A DNA stretch of 64,000 nucleotides. Source: Melanocharis versteri. Its lineage: Eukaryota; Chordata; Aves; Passeriformes; Melanocharitidae. The position numbers and the translations under genes are program-made. The notes under the pieces were generated by a model. The model saw nothing but the letters and a program-made list of their open reading frames with translations, was not told the DNA's origin and did not search any database. Location: NCBI GenBank assembly GCA_013397845.1, contig VZTG01004474.1, positions 276,886 through 340,885 on the forward strand, in the 5' to 3' direction. Positions 1-9,622 of the stretch are shown one piece after another. Position 1 is the stretch's first letter. Each line of letters begins with the position of its first letter.

Positions 1-3000
1 GTAACCTGTCCATTATTTGACATGCTTTAAGTCACTTTAGTTAAGTTGGTTGGGAATGAGGTTTCAAAAAATCTCTGAAAGGTTTGCTTAATATTTTAGT
101 TATTAAAAATGTTTGTTTGGGAAAACTAGAAAGAAGAAAAGGAAGAAGAAATTATTTCCCTACTTTGTACAAGTATTCCTTGGAAAAGTGTAGAATTAAC
201 TGTGTATACACTGATTTGTACTCTTTTTTCCTTTCACTCTATGGCATATTATACTAATATTATCCTCATAAACTTAAGTACTAGTTTCGATGTATGTCTA
301 CACACCATAGAACAAATATCTTGAGGTGCACTGTTCAGTGGTTTGGACATGTATTTGGGAGTTCCCTTATTCAATCCCATTTACAGTGCTAAAGCAATGG
401 AAGAATGCATATAACATAAAGTGGTTAAGGTCCTTTCTCTGGGCTAGACCGACTTAGCAAAACGTGGTGCCACTGTTTTTCTTAGGCTACATTTTAATGC
501 AGTACCAGGAACCCAGGCGGCTTCAACTAAACTTGTGAAGAAATTAAAGTCCTTATTGTAAGAGGACTTCCTTATTATTATTATTATTGTTTTTATTACC
601 CAAATCACTGTTGAAGTCATAAAGCTAAGATATCATAACTTAAAATTGTTTGCAGTCCCCTGTTTTGCTTACATGTAAGGTGTAGTTCCCTCCACTCTGT
701 TTTATTATAAGCAATAATGCCTCCAGTTTTATTAGAGATTTTGCAATTGTGGTTGCTATACGAAGACTTACCCAAAAGTCTTACAAATAATTTTGTCTAC
801 GTATTTCTTTCTTGTTGTTATTATTAGCAGTAATAGCAGTTGCAGTAGTATCTGGTTATTCAGATAATGTTGTGCCAAAATTCAGTTTAACAGAGAAAAT
901 CATTTGGGAGGATTTCCAGGGAAATGTCCCAAAGAAATATGGCATGAAATGAAACTTCCCCTGCTTAGCATTGAGCCAGGTGGAGAAGATGTGCAAAACT
1001 AACGGGTTATGGAAAGGAACATATCTTCCTTTGTTTTTCTTCCTGGGACGGAGTTGTGTATTGAACCAGGAGTGGAAATTTGCTCCCGATAATTTTCCTA
1101 TTCCCTCTAATCTTTACTCCTCTTAGATTTGATCAATATCTGTTGGGTTTCATATAAAATACTGATTTTTTTTTTTTTTTTTACTTTAGAGAGGAAATAA
1201 TTGTTGAGGTATTTAAAAGGAACTTTTGTATATCTCCAAGAGAAATGTTGCATCCGTTCAGGATCTCCACTCACAGAAGAAATTGCTAGGTTTTGTCCCT
1301 GTGAAGTCTGCATTTTAAGGGTTTTTATTTGTGGAATCCACTCTGGTATTTTAACATTTGTTACATTATTATAGAATATTGTCCCTTGGGAAACATGGAA
1401 AAGACATCTTACTCAGATATTTTTTATCTCAACAAAGAACTCAATATTCTCTGTTTACTGGACTGCAGCCAAAACCTGTAGGACATTTTAGAGTGTGCTT
1501 GTGATGTAGCATAATGTAGTTCACCTGAAATTCTCTCCCACCCCAAACAGATTAAATGGATAGTCACACATAGGTGTTTTTAATCTTCCCTAATGAATTG
1601 ATAAATACTAAATAACCCATACAGTGCAAAAGACATGTGTGGTAGTACGCTCCAATCCAGGAGACTGGAGGGGGTATTATCCCTTTGGAGCAAGGAGCTG
1701 TTCACTACTTAGAGAAGTAGATATGTCAGCCAGCATAGAAAAGATACAGCTGTATATTTAAGGAAGTGGAACAAAGATTATTTTAGTTATGAAGAGTGGT
1801 CATCTCAAGAAGGGAATAGAAGGAAATATGGGAGGAAAAATTAAATCTTTCTGAATCTCTAGGAGACTTGGAAGATGAGTTTGCCTATAAGAGTTAGTGA
1901 GGCACTCAAAAGGGGGCACCACAGCATGTTCATTATCGGAGGAGCTCTTTCCAGCTGGTGTTTTCTGTGACAAGCAGTCACGAACAGGCAACTATGGTTT
2001 ATAAGGACTGAACAGCAAAGTAATTGAGCGAAAAATTGAGAGACAAAGAGAAATCAAAAAATAGTGATTGTTGTCTGATGTTATGGGCTTTCACTTTTCA
2101 TAAGAAGAAATTTTACAAATTCTTTCTTTATCTTCTGTCTTAATTGAAAGTTATTTTAATGAGATTGAAAGTACCTGGATAAGAACTAGGCATTATCTGT
2201 CTGTGCAGGTAGTTTGGAATGTTAGCTCTCAGAATAAATCTTCCAAAGCATGCAAAAGGTAATAGTGTGTGACTTTACCCTGCCTGAAGGCGCAAGTGGG
2301 AAAATGTCACCAAAAATGAAAGAGAAGTGTGTTCCAGCAAAACATAATAATTGAGAATGCACTGCACCATGCAGTGACATGCAATGAGGTGTGCAAGCCT
2401 GAGCTTCGAGATTTGTTAGGTGTGTAACATTTCTGCTGTAAGTATTTACACTTTTTTCTTTTTTTTGGTTGTACCCTTATATAACATGATAGATAAATAT
2501 GAAAATTATATGGGGATATTACCTCTGCTTAAAATTTCCTATTTTCAAATTACTCCTCATTTTTATTAGAAAATCAGTACAGTAAGTTTGCATGGATATT
2601 CCTTTGAAATAAAACAATCTATATATTTCTAAATGTAACATGCTTTTCTCGTTGATGTTCCTAATTTTACTTTTTTTTAGCTTTCCATTGCATGTTTAAT
2701 TATACTGCATTTAGTCATAGATACCAGTGAAGCTGACAGTCTATTACATTGTTTGTTATGCATGATGGTACCAGATCTCAGTAGATCCTGACTGTTACAA
2801 AAAAAGAAAGTATTACTCCTTGTGGTCCATGCATGTCCGTGCATTCTAAAAAGCTCTTAATACCAGTATTCCTTATTGTCATTTGCAAATTATACAGTGG
2901 TTAAAAAACGTGTCAGTGAAAAGGAATTGTGTTTGGACGTTGATGGAGTTGTAATGAAAGTTTTTGGTGGCAGAGACTACCTTCATAAAGGTCTGGATGT

Positions 3001-3435
3001 GGGGTAAGAGGACAAACTGATGTAACATCATATGGGTTTGGTCTACTGCAGGATATTCTCTCAGGCTGTAGGGTTCAGATAAATTCTTAAACTTAAAAAT
3101 TTAGTTATTATCAGAAGGAGTATATGATGTATTAATTAAACATCAATGATAAAAACACTTCTAATATTATATGCTTGAATAACTCTCAGTCATGTGAGGA
3201 ATTGCTAGGTAAAACTTTTATTAAAGAATTGTCTATTGTGGTATTAATATAGGAAATCTTAAATTCCGTAAAAACTGGCTCAGCGCCAATCTCAAAGTGC
3301 GTAGGTGTAACTAAGGTGAGATCACTGGATTGAGCTTTGTTTAGAAGGATGCCTAAGAGACAGGTACTTCATATAGGCCTGTTTCATCTGCAGCATACTC
3401 TGGGATAAAAATTGCGTGCTACTAGTAATAAAATT
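1..3435. other. Intronic stretch with no recognised feature
   Basis: AT-rich, unique-looking DNA. It has a short TTA repeat near 570-590 and a run of 17 T at 1166-1182. The open frames here are short and have no recognisable product. Confidence 0.6.
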
Positions 3436-3847
3436 ACTTGGATGAAGAGATAGACTGCCTCCTCAGCAAGTTTTCTGATGATACGAAAGTGCGCCTGGGG
3501 TGGAATGAAGCCAGACACCTGTACAGGCTGGGAGCTGACCTGCTGGAAAGAAGCTCTGTGGAGAAGGATCTTGGGGTCCTGTTGGACAACAAATTGTCCA
3601 TGAGCCAGCAGTGTGCCCTTTGAGGCCAGGAAAGACAATGGGATCCTGGGGTGCATTAGGAAGAGGATTGCCAGCAGGTCATGGCAGGTGATCTTGTTAC
3701 TCTGCCCTGAGTAACAGGGTGAGGCATGTCTAGAGTTCTGTGTCCAGTTCTGGGCTCCCCAGAAGGAGAGAAACATAGAGCTCCTGGAACAAGTCCGGCA
3801 GAGGGCTGTTAAGCTGATTAGGGAGCTGGAACGTCTCTCTAATGAGG
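3436..3847 (+). mobile_element. CR1 LINE fragment, internally deleted
   Basis: A decayed piece of CR1 ORF2 in sense orientation. Codons from 3438 read DEEIDCLLSKFSDDTK; FSDD corresponds to the FADD catalytic motif of CR1 reverse transcriptase. The frame then jumps to RLGWNEA, which in intact CR1 lies several tens of residues further on, so an internal in-frame deletion is likely. It continues through the DLGVLLDNKLSMSQQCAL block to a stop at about 3621. Degenerate ORF2 sequence follows until it is cut off exactly where an LTR begins at 3848. CR1 is the dominant LINE of birds. Confidence 0.85.
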
Positions 3848-4130
3848 TGTCCTGGTTCTGGCCGGGGCAGGATTAATTTTTGCCAGGAGGGGACATGGCC
3901 AGGACCCAGAGGTTATTCTATACCACCTCACATTGTCTTCTGGGGATGGGGGGAGGGCTCCCTTTCTCTTCAAGTAGCATGGCGGAGGGAGTTCTTGGGT
4001 GTTGTAAGGGGTTTCCACAGAGGGTGAGCAATTGCAGGTGTATCATTCCTCTCTTTTTTTGTATACTGTATCATTAGTATTGTTACTGTTACTGTTCATT
4101 GTTTTATTTTGTTTCTGTTTCCAGAGCAGA
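3848..4130 (+). mobile_element. 5' LTR (truncated) of ERVL-like provirus
   Basis: The element starts tgtcctgg, directly after CR1 sequence. It shares a similar opening and the block around ggttattct..taccacctca with the minus-strand LTR at 7004-7548, followed by the same kind of T-rich tract with ttgtta/ttactg repeats. The similarity fades near 4120-4130 without a clear CA end, so the U5 part seems deleted or too diverged. Orientation agrees with the gag-pol remnants that follow. Confidence 0.7.
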
Positions 4131-4640
4131 TTGGAAACAAATTTGATCTAATAATTTGTTGGTTTAGGTCCAGAGTCGCTGGTCACAATGTCGATTGGTC
4201 TCTTCATGTGATTGTGGTACCTAACTCTATATATTCCTATGTATGCGCTTATGTGCTCCTCACGATGTTCTTTTTCAGAGCAGGGAGAGGGATCACAATT
4301 TTTTTTTGCTGTACTGTGTGATACCAGCTTGTGACATGATAACATCAGGGGCAATGAAGGTAATTTGGAATGTGTATTCAGTGTTACTTTGTGCTATCCT
4401 TACCATGGGTGTTACCTTTGGGAATCCAGTGATAGCTGTACCCACTGGAAAGAAGAGGGCAGCATGAATTTCTGCAGCCTTTCACCCCCTTTTCTTCCTT
4501 CAAGCCTGTTACAATAGATTTTGAGAATTTTGAATTTCCCTTTGATGTTAAGGAAAGCGTGTTTATGTTGCTATGTCTGCTGAGTTTCCTGAGTGTCGTT
4601 CACACCCATGTTTGTGTCAACAAAAGAGTGACAAAAGGGA
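4131..4640 (+). mobile_element. Probable leader or unassigned internal part of the provirus
   Basis: This stretch lies between the truncated LTR and recognisable gag-like sequence. It has an ag-rich block followed by a run of T at about 4300 and two short open frames, none with a product I can name. No primer-binding site was identified. It is assigned to the provirus by position only. Confidence 0.4.
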
Positions 4641-6060
4641 TTTTTAGAAGGGCCTTTAAGGCACCTGCCTTCAAGGGTGGATGAGTGGCATGGGAGGTGG
4701 AAGAAAATGGGCCAGCTTTAGAAGGACTATTCTGCTCCAATGGTTTGGAAGTTCACCCCTGAAAAACTAGAGGACCCTGATTGAGTGGCAGAATATCTGA
4801 AAGAAAAATGCTGTGACATTTCCAGAGAGGCACGAAGTTATGCAAATGCTGGGCCCTGGCTACTACTTACCAGACACTGCTTGTTACTATCCATCACTCT
4901 CAGGGGGAGGAGAGGAGAGCAGACCAACAAGCAGCAAGGCCACTCAAACAGTAGCTGAACCAGAGGCACAACCCATGCCAGCAGCAGTTGCCCCTATACA
5001 AAAATAAAATTCAAGAACAAATCAGTTTGCTTAGTGAGAGATGAAGAGGAAGCAGGGCCCTCAGAACCGGAGGAAGTGGCAGGGCCAGAGATAATCACCA
5101 GATCTCTATTCTTGGGTGAGCTCAGAGAAATATAAATAGATTTCAGCTGCCAGTTGAATGAGCCTCAAGTGACCTGGTTGCTCTGATTCTGGGATATCAT
5201 GCCCCACGATATGAAACTAGATGGTAGTGAAGCCAGGCAGCTGCGATCCGCGTGCTGGGGTGTGGGCATTGACAGGGGGATTGGGAAGAGGACAGAAACT
5301 CTCAGCCTTTGGAGGTGACTCCTGTCAAGCCTGAGGGAAAGGTATTCTCTCAAGGGTGATCTAATAGTGCACCCAAGCAGTGGAACACATTGGAGCACAA
5401 TGGAGAAAGGTATCCAGTACCTGAGACAAGTAGCTGTGCTGAAGGTAATCTATAAGGATTCAAATATTGAGCTATAGATCTGTAGATCCAGGTGAGGACC
5501 AGTGTACACAATGTGGCAGAAGTTTGTACAGATTGTGCCATTGTTGTAGACTATTGGTGTCGATGTCAATGAAAGAAGGAGAACAAACAGTGCTTCAGGT
5601 TCCAACACTTGGAATGTGAAGATCATCTTTTCTCCTGCCTACCAAAATGTGCCTTGGGTGTGGAAAGGCTGTCCAAGATCTGAGCAAATTAGAGAGGAAA
5701 TGTCCCATGTCGTGCCAGCATAGACCAGAGTCTCTGCTACTGGGAGCAAGCACCCCATGCTTGTGAGAGAGAGGGTCCATGCCACGAGATAACCTCTGGT
5801 TTTACCTGCATAACCACAGAGAGGACGTGAAGAATTGGGATGGAAAACCCATCTCTGCACTAGTAGCACAGGTATATGAGCTGAAAGGAAGAACAGGTAC
5901 CACAGGAAATTCTTCAAGGATAGATGCCACTCCAGTTTCCAGTGGGCAAGTCCTCCCTCAGAGAGAATAGGAGGGCTGTTGTTACATCTGTTCCTCTTGA
6001 AGGGACCCCAGTTCATAGTTACAAGGAGTGAGCAGTGAGTGCCATGACCAGGACTAGAGG
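4641..6060 (+). pseudogene. ERVL-like gag remnant
   Basis: This is decayed coding sequence resembling the gag region of avian ERVL-type endogenous retroviruses, which would encode the capsid polyprotein. The clearest blocks are the open frame at 4813-5007, which ends in a proline/alanine/glutamate-rich linker, the acidic segment around 5040-5100, and the frame at 5779-5970 with a WDGKP motif and a basic, serine-rich end. Between them the frame is broken repeatedly by stops and indels, so no full-length protein is possible. The minus-strand frames here (for example 5639-6196) are antisense shadows. Family assignment rests on remembered resemblance and on the downstream pol. Confidence 0.65.
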
Positions 6061-6440
6061 GGCCCTGACTCCAGACAGGTAGAAGAAAGGGACAATTGGA
6101 TCTATTGGACTGTGTGGATCCCATGCCCTGGCATATCAGACATACAAAAGTGTAAGGCTCTAGGTGACGCCAGAGCACAATGTCCCCTGATGCCATTGAG
6201 ACATGTAGGGGTAGAATCCATCTCTATTTCTGGGTTGACGGGGGGATCCTAACAGCTGACCATACTGGAAGCTGGAGTGAGCCTGGCTGGGAGTGAATGG
6301 CAAAAACACCCCATTGTGACTGGCCCGGAGGCTGCATGAATCCTTGGCATAGATTACCTCAGGAGAGGGTATTCCAGGGACCCAAAAGGTCATTGTTTGG
6401 CTTTTGGGATAGCTGTTATGGAGACAGAAGAAATTAGACA
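6061..6440 (+). pseudogene. Retroviral protease-region remnant
   Basis: Between the gag and reverse transcriptase remnants, one frame reads through a segment with GVESISISG, then a block ending in ILGIDYLR, the typical end of the retroviral aspartic protease domain. The catalytic D-S/T-G triad could not be identified with confidence, and the copy is not expected to be active. It continues in frame, after a stop-containing stretch, into the reverse transcriptase region. Confidence 0.6.
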
Positions 6441-7003
6441 GTTGAATACCTTGCCTAGTCTCTCAGAGGACCGTTCTGCTGTGGAGCTCCTGAGGGTCGA
6501 AGAACAACAGGTACTGATCGCTACCACACCACTGCACTGTCAGCAAAACTGCATCAACTGGGACTCTGTGGTCTCCACTCATGAGATGATTTGTGACCTG
6601 GAGCGCTAGGGAGTGGTCAGCAAGCCTTGCTCACCCTTTAACAGTCCTATATGGCCAGTGTGTAAGTCCAGTGGAAAGTCGAGAGTGACAGTGGACTATC
6701 ATGGCCTGAATGAAGTTTGCTTTCACCTGGAGGGGCATGGAGTACACCTGGATCTGACTGCCCCAGGGGTGGAAACACAGCCCTACTATTTGCTGTGGAC
6801 TAATTCAGACTGCACTGGAAGAGGGTGAGGCTCCAGAACACTTGCAGTACACTGATGACATCATGGTGTGTGACAACACAGCAGAGGAAGGTTTTGAGAA
6901 AAGGGAGAAGACAATTAAAATCCTCCTGAGGGTTGGTTTTGCCATAAAAGAAAGTAAGGTCAAGGGACCTGCCTATTAAATTCAGTTTTTAGGAATAAAC
7001 TGG
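6441..7003 (+). pseudogene. ERVL-like pol: reverse transcriptase, part 1
   Basis: The start of the reverse transcriptase domain is recognisable from GVVSKPCSPFNSPIWPV and VTVDYHGLNEV (about 6610-6718), the conserved fingers region of retroviral RT. A jump follows near 6720, where much of fingers/palm appears deleted. The catalytic Y-x-D-D motif is present as YTDD at 6848-6859. The reading frame has stops and shifts. It is split at 7003/7549 by an antisense LTR, after which the same gene resumes. Confidence 0.8.
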
Positions 7004-7548
7004 TGTCAGGGTTCAGGATTAGTACTCCTCAATGTAGTGTTCCCAGTGAGACTCTCCCAATCCCACTTCCGCTCGCTTGCTCCCTTCTGCCTTCCCTCTC
7101 CCCCTTGCAGCAGGCGGGAGAGGAGAACTGGAGGCACAAAAAGTACAGTTGAGATAAGAACAATTTACGAGAAGCAGCAATGAGATAAGGGAATAAACAA
7201 TAACAGCAACAACACTAACAACAGAGTGTACGAGAAAAGAAATGTTATTGCTCACCAAGGAAACCCCTGAAAATAGACAATACCCAACTGCCCCTTCTGC
7301 CATACTACCCCCACCACTCCCTCTGGCTTGGAGCCAGTGTCACCCAAATCACTCCCTCCATCATGGAACTGAAGTTACCCCACCTCTTGGTCCACCACAC
7401 TTGCTCGATGGGAAGGAAGCCCTTCTCCCAAGAAGAGACTCCCTTCCGCTGCCCGCAGTTATGACATGAGGTGGTACAGAATAACCTGAATGTCCTAGCC
7501 TCCTTCTAGCTACTGCAAAAATTAGCCCTGTGGAAGGGAACCAGGACA
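7004..7548 (-). mobile_element. Solo LTR inserted antisense in the pol remnant
   Basis: On the minus strand the element starts tgtcctgg, ends ccctgaca and is 545 bp long. Its first part matches the provirus 5' LTR at 3848 in general layout (taatttttgc, then ggttattctgtaccacctca), but the two copies differ enough to be different subfamilies. The flanking 5-mers are actgg (6999-7003) and aatgg (7549-7553), a 4/5 match expected for the 5-bp target duplication of ERVL-type elements. The reverse transcriptase reading resumes directly after it. Confidence 0.85.
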
Positions 7549-8560
7549 AATGGCAAGATGGACATCGTCAGATTCCGATGGATGTGGTCAAAATAGCAGC
7601 TCTGTGTCCCACAATGAGCAAAAAAGAAAAGCAGGCTTTCATAGGTGGTGTAGGCTTTTGGAGGATGCATATTCCAGAACACAGTCAGATTGTGAATCCT
7701 CTTTCTCATGTGACATGGAAGAATGATTTTCAGTGAGGTCCTAAACAACAACAAGCTTTTGAACAAATTAAATGAGAGAGTGTTCATGCAGTAGCCCCTG
7801 GGCCAGTCAGGACAGGATGAGATACAAAAAATGTACTCCACACTGCAGTTGGAGAAAATTGTCCTTCCTGGAGACTCTGCCAAAAGGTGTCCAGGGAGAC
7901 TCAAGGATGACTCATGGGGTTCTAGAGCTGTGGGTGCAAAAGATATGTGACCTGTTACACTCCAAATCAAAAAGAAATGATGGCAGCTTATGAAGGGGTT
8001 CGAGCTGCTTCAGAAGTGATTGGCACTGAAGCACAGCTCCTCCTGGCAGCCTGGGTGCCAGTGCTGGGCTGGATGTTCAAAGTCCCTTCCACGCATCATG
8101 ACACTGATGTGACATGAAGTAAGTGGGTTGTGCTGTTCAGTGAGCTCAAATAGGAAACCCCAGTCTCCCAGGGATCTTGGAAGTCATCACTAACTGGCCT
8201 GAAGGCAAAAATTTGGAACTATTGTCAGAGGAGGAGGAGGGGAAGATGACACGTGCTGAGGAGGCCCCACAATATAATCAGCTGCCTGAAAATTAAAAGC
8301 GATACATACCCTGAACTGATGGTTCTTGCCATACTGTAGGAATATATCAGAAATGGATGCCCTACGTGACAAGTTGCAAAAACTATTGAGGGACAAGGTG
8401 GGTCAAGTCAGAGCTGAAAGCCTGGCTTTAGATATTACTGAATGAGAAATGGCCAGCACTCTATCTCTACACTGACTTGCGGATGGTGTCAAATGTGCTG
8501 AGGAGGTGGCTGGAATGATGGAAGAAGACCAACTGGCAGTGCAGAATCAAACCCATCTGA
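7549..8560 (+). pseudogene. ERVL-like pol: RT end, connection and RNase H region
   Basis: Directly after the solo LTR the open frame continues with WQDGHRQIPMDV and a block typical of the RT thumb/connection (KKEKQAFIGGVGFWRMHIPE, about 7615-7680). Degenerate sequence resembling the connection and RNase H regions follows (AAYEGVRAASEVIGTEAQLL near 7985-8040, then AESLALDITE near 8410). Multiple stops and frameshifts interrupt it. It is assigned by position and scattered similarity; the RNase H active-site residues could not be checked. Confidence 0.65.
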
Positions 8561-8930
8561 GCTGCTGAACTGTGGCAAGGCATCACTGCACGCATGGAGA
8601 AGTTGGCTGCAAAAGTACATCACGGGATGCACATGTGCCCAAGAGTTGGGCTGCTGAAGAACATCACAACAATCGATGGGTGGATGGAGCTGCCAGGATT
8701 AAAATGTCTCAGGAGGATCTGGACTGGCAACATAAGTGTGAATTATTTCTGACTTGGTGGGCCTTCAACACCTCCGGTCATCAGGGAAGAGATGCAACAC
8801 CCAGATGGGCTTGTGATTGAGGGAAGGGCTTACCCATGGACTCCATATCCCAGGCTATCCATAACTGTGAAACGTGTGCTGGGATCAAGCAGGCCAAGTA
8901 AAGCCTCTGTGGTATGGTGGACAATGGTCA
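8561..8930 (+). pseudogene. ERVL-like pol: integrase N-terminal region
   Basis: A frame with GEVGCKSTSRDAHVPKSW, WVDGAARI and WWAFNTSGHQGRDATPRWA leads into a second frame with CETCAGIKQAK. The two cysteine codons at 8866-8868 and 8875-8877 fit the C-x2-C half of the HHCC zinc-binding domain of retroviral integrase. A frameshift separates the two parts. The region is ended by a SINE insertion. Confidence 0.7.
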
Positions 8931-9070
8931 CAGAATCACTGAATATTCAAAGCTGGAAGGGACCCATAAGGATAACAGAGTCCAACTCTTAAGTGAATGG
9001 TCCATGTAGGATTGAATCCTACAACCTTGGCATTGTTAGCACCATGCTCTAACCAGCTGAGCTCAGCTCA
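8931..9070 (-). mobile_element. tRNA-Ile-derived SINE with CR1-like tail (TguSINE1-like)
   Basis: Read on the minus strand, about 66 bases of tRNA-like head (9063 back to 8998) contain agctcagctggttagagc, the A-box end of tRNA-Ile, then ggtgctaa and a degenerate B box (ggattcaatcc). A CR1-type 3' tail follows and ends at cagaatcactg. The 5-mer ggtca flanks the element on both sides (8926-8930 and 9071-9075). This architecture matches the tRNA-Ile/CR1 SINE described from zebra finch and supports a songbird source. Confidence 0.85.
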
Positions 9071-9250
9071 GGTCAAAATACAAATAAGGGAAAGCCTGGT
9101 AGATTGGTTACTTCACACTCCTGCAGACCTGCCAAGGCAAGTGCTGTATGCTGACAGTGGTGGAAACAACCACAGGATGGCTGGAGGCATACACGGTGTC
9201 GCATGCCACTGCCTGGAACACTATCTTGGGCCTTGAGAAGCAAGTTTGAC
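9071..9250 (+). pseudogene. ERVL-like pol: integrase core remnant
   Basis: After the SINE the integrase reading resumes, with TTTGWLEAYTVSHATAWNTI and a following GLEKQV (about 9160-9240), a block typical of the integrase catalytic core. An in-frame stop lies just upstream (about 9103) and the similarity ends near 9250, so the second half of integrase, any env or dUTPase region and the 3' LTR are missing. The provirus is a 3'-truncated relic. Confidence 0.75.
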
Positions 9251-9595
9251 ACATGCAGTATATGAAAATAATTGATGAAACTTTGCTTTCAGCCCAGGGC
9301 ATTGACCCATACTGCCAGCTTGTACCTTTCCTTCAAGAAAAAGCTGCAAATGCTGACTGTTCAAAATACACCTAAAAAGCGATACAGGGTCTGGAAAGTA
9401 AGTCTTATGGGATAAGACTGAAAGAATTCATTTTATTAAAGAATTGTTGAGGTAATTTTATCACCATTGGTGTAAACTTTCACTTTACCTAATATGACTG
9501 ATAGTGAAGAAAGAAGATTATTTCCTTCGTGTGGAGACAAGGCAGCAAGATCCAAAGGTTTACAGCTGAAGGCAGACTTAAGATCTTGTCTTGAA

Positions 9596-9622
9596 AATCT
9601 TAGATCTGGAAGATCTAAGATT
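9596..9622. repeat. Perfect 12-bp inverted repeat
   Basis: The arms aatcttagatct (9596-9607) and agatctaagatt (9611-9622) are perfectly complementary around a 3-base spacer, gga. No T-rich terminator context or gene is nearby. Function unknown. Confidence 0.9.

Noticed and set aside
3384..3776. 130-codon open frame on the - strand
   Set aside because: Antisense of the CR1 ORF2 fragment, which is coding on the + strand.
5639..6196. 185-codon open frame on the - strand, the longest in the window
   Set aside because: Antisense to the gag and protease remnants of the provirus, with no motif of its own.
8998..9063. Possible tRNA-Ile gene on the - strand
   Set aside because: The A and B boxes are tRNA-like but the cloverleaf is degenerate and the unit is fused to a CR1-like tail with flanking duplications, so it is a SINE.
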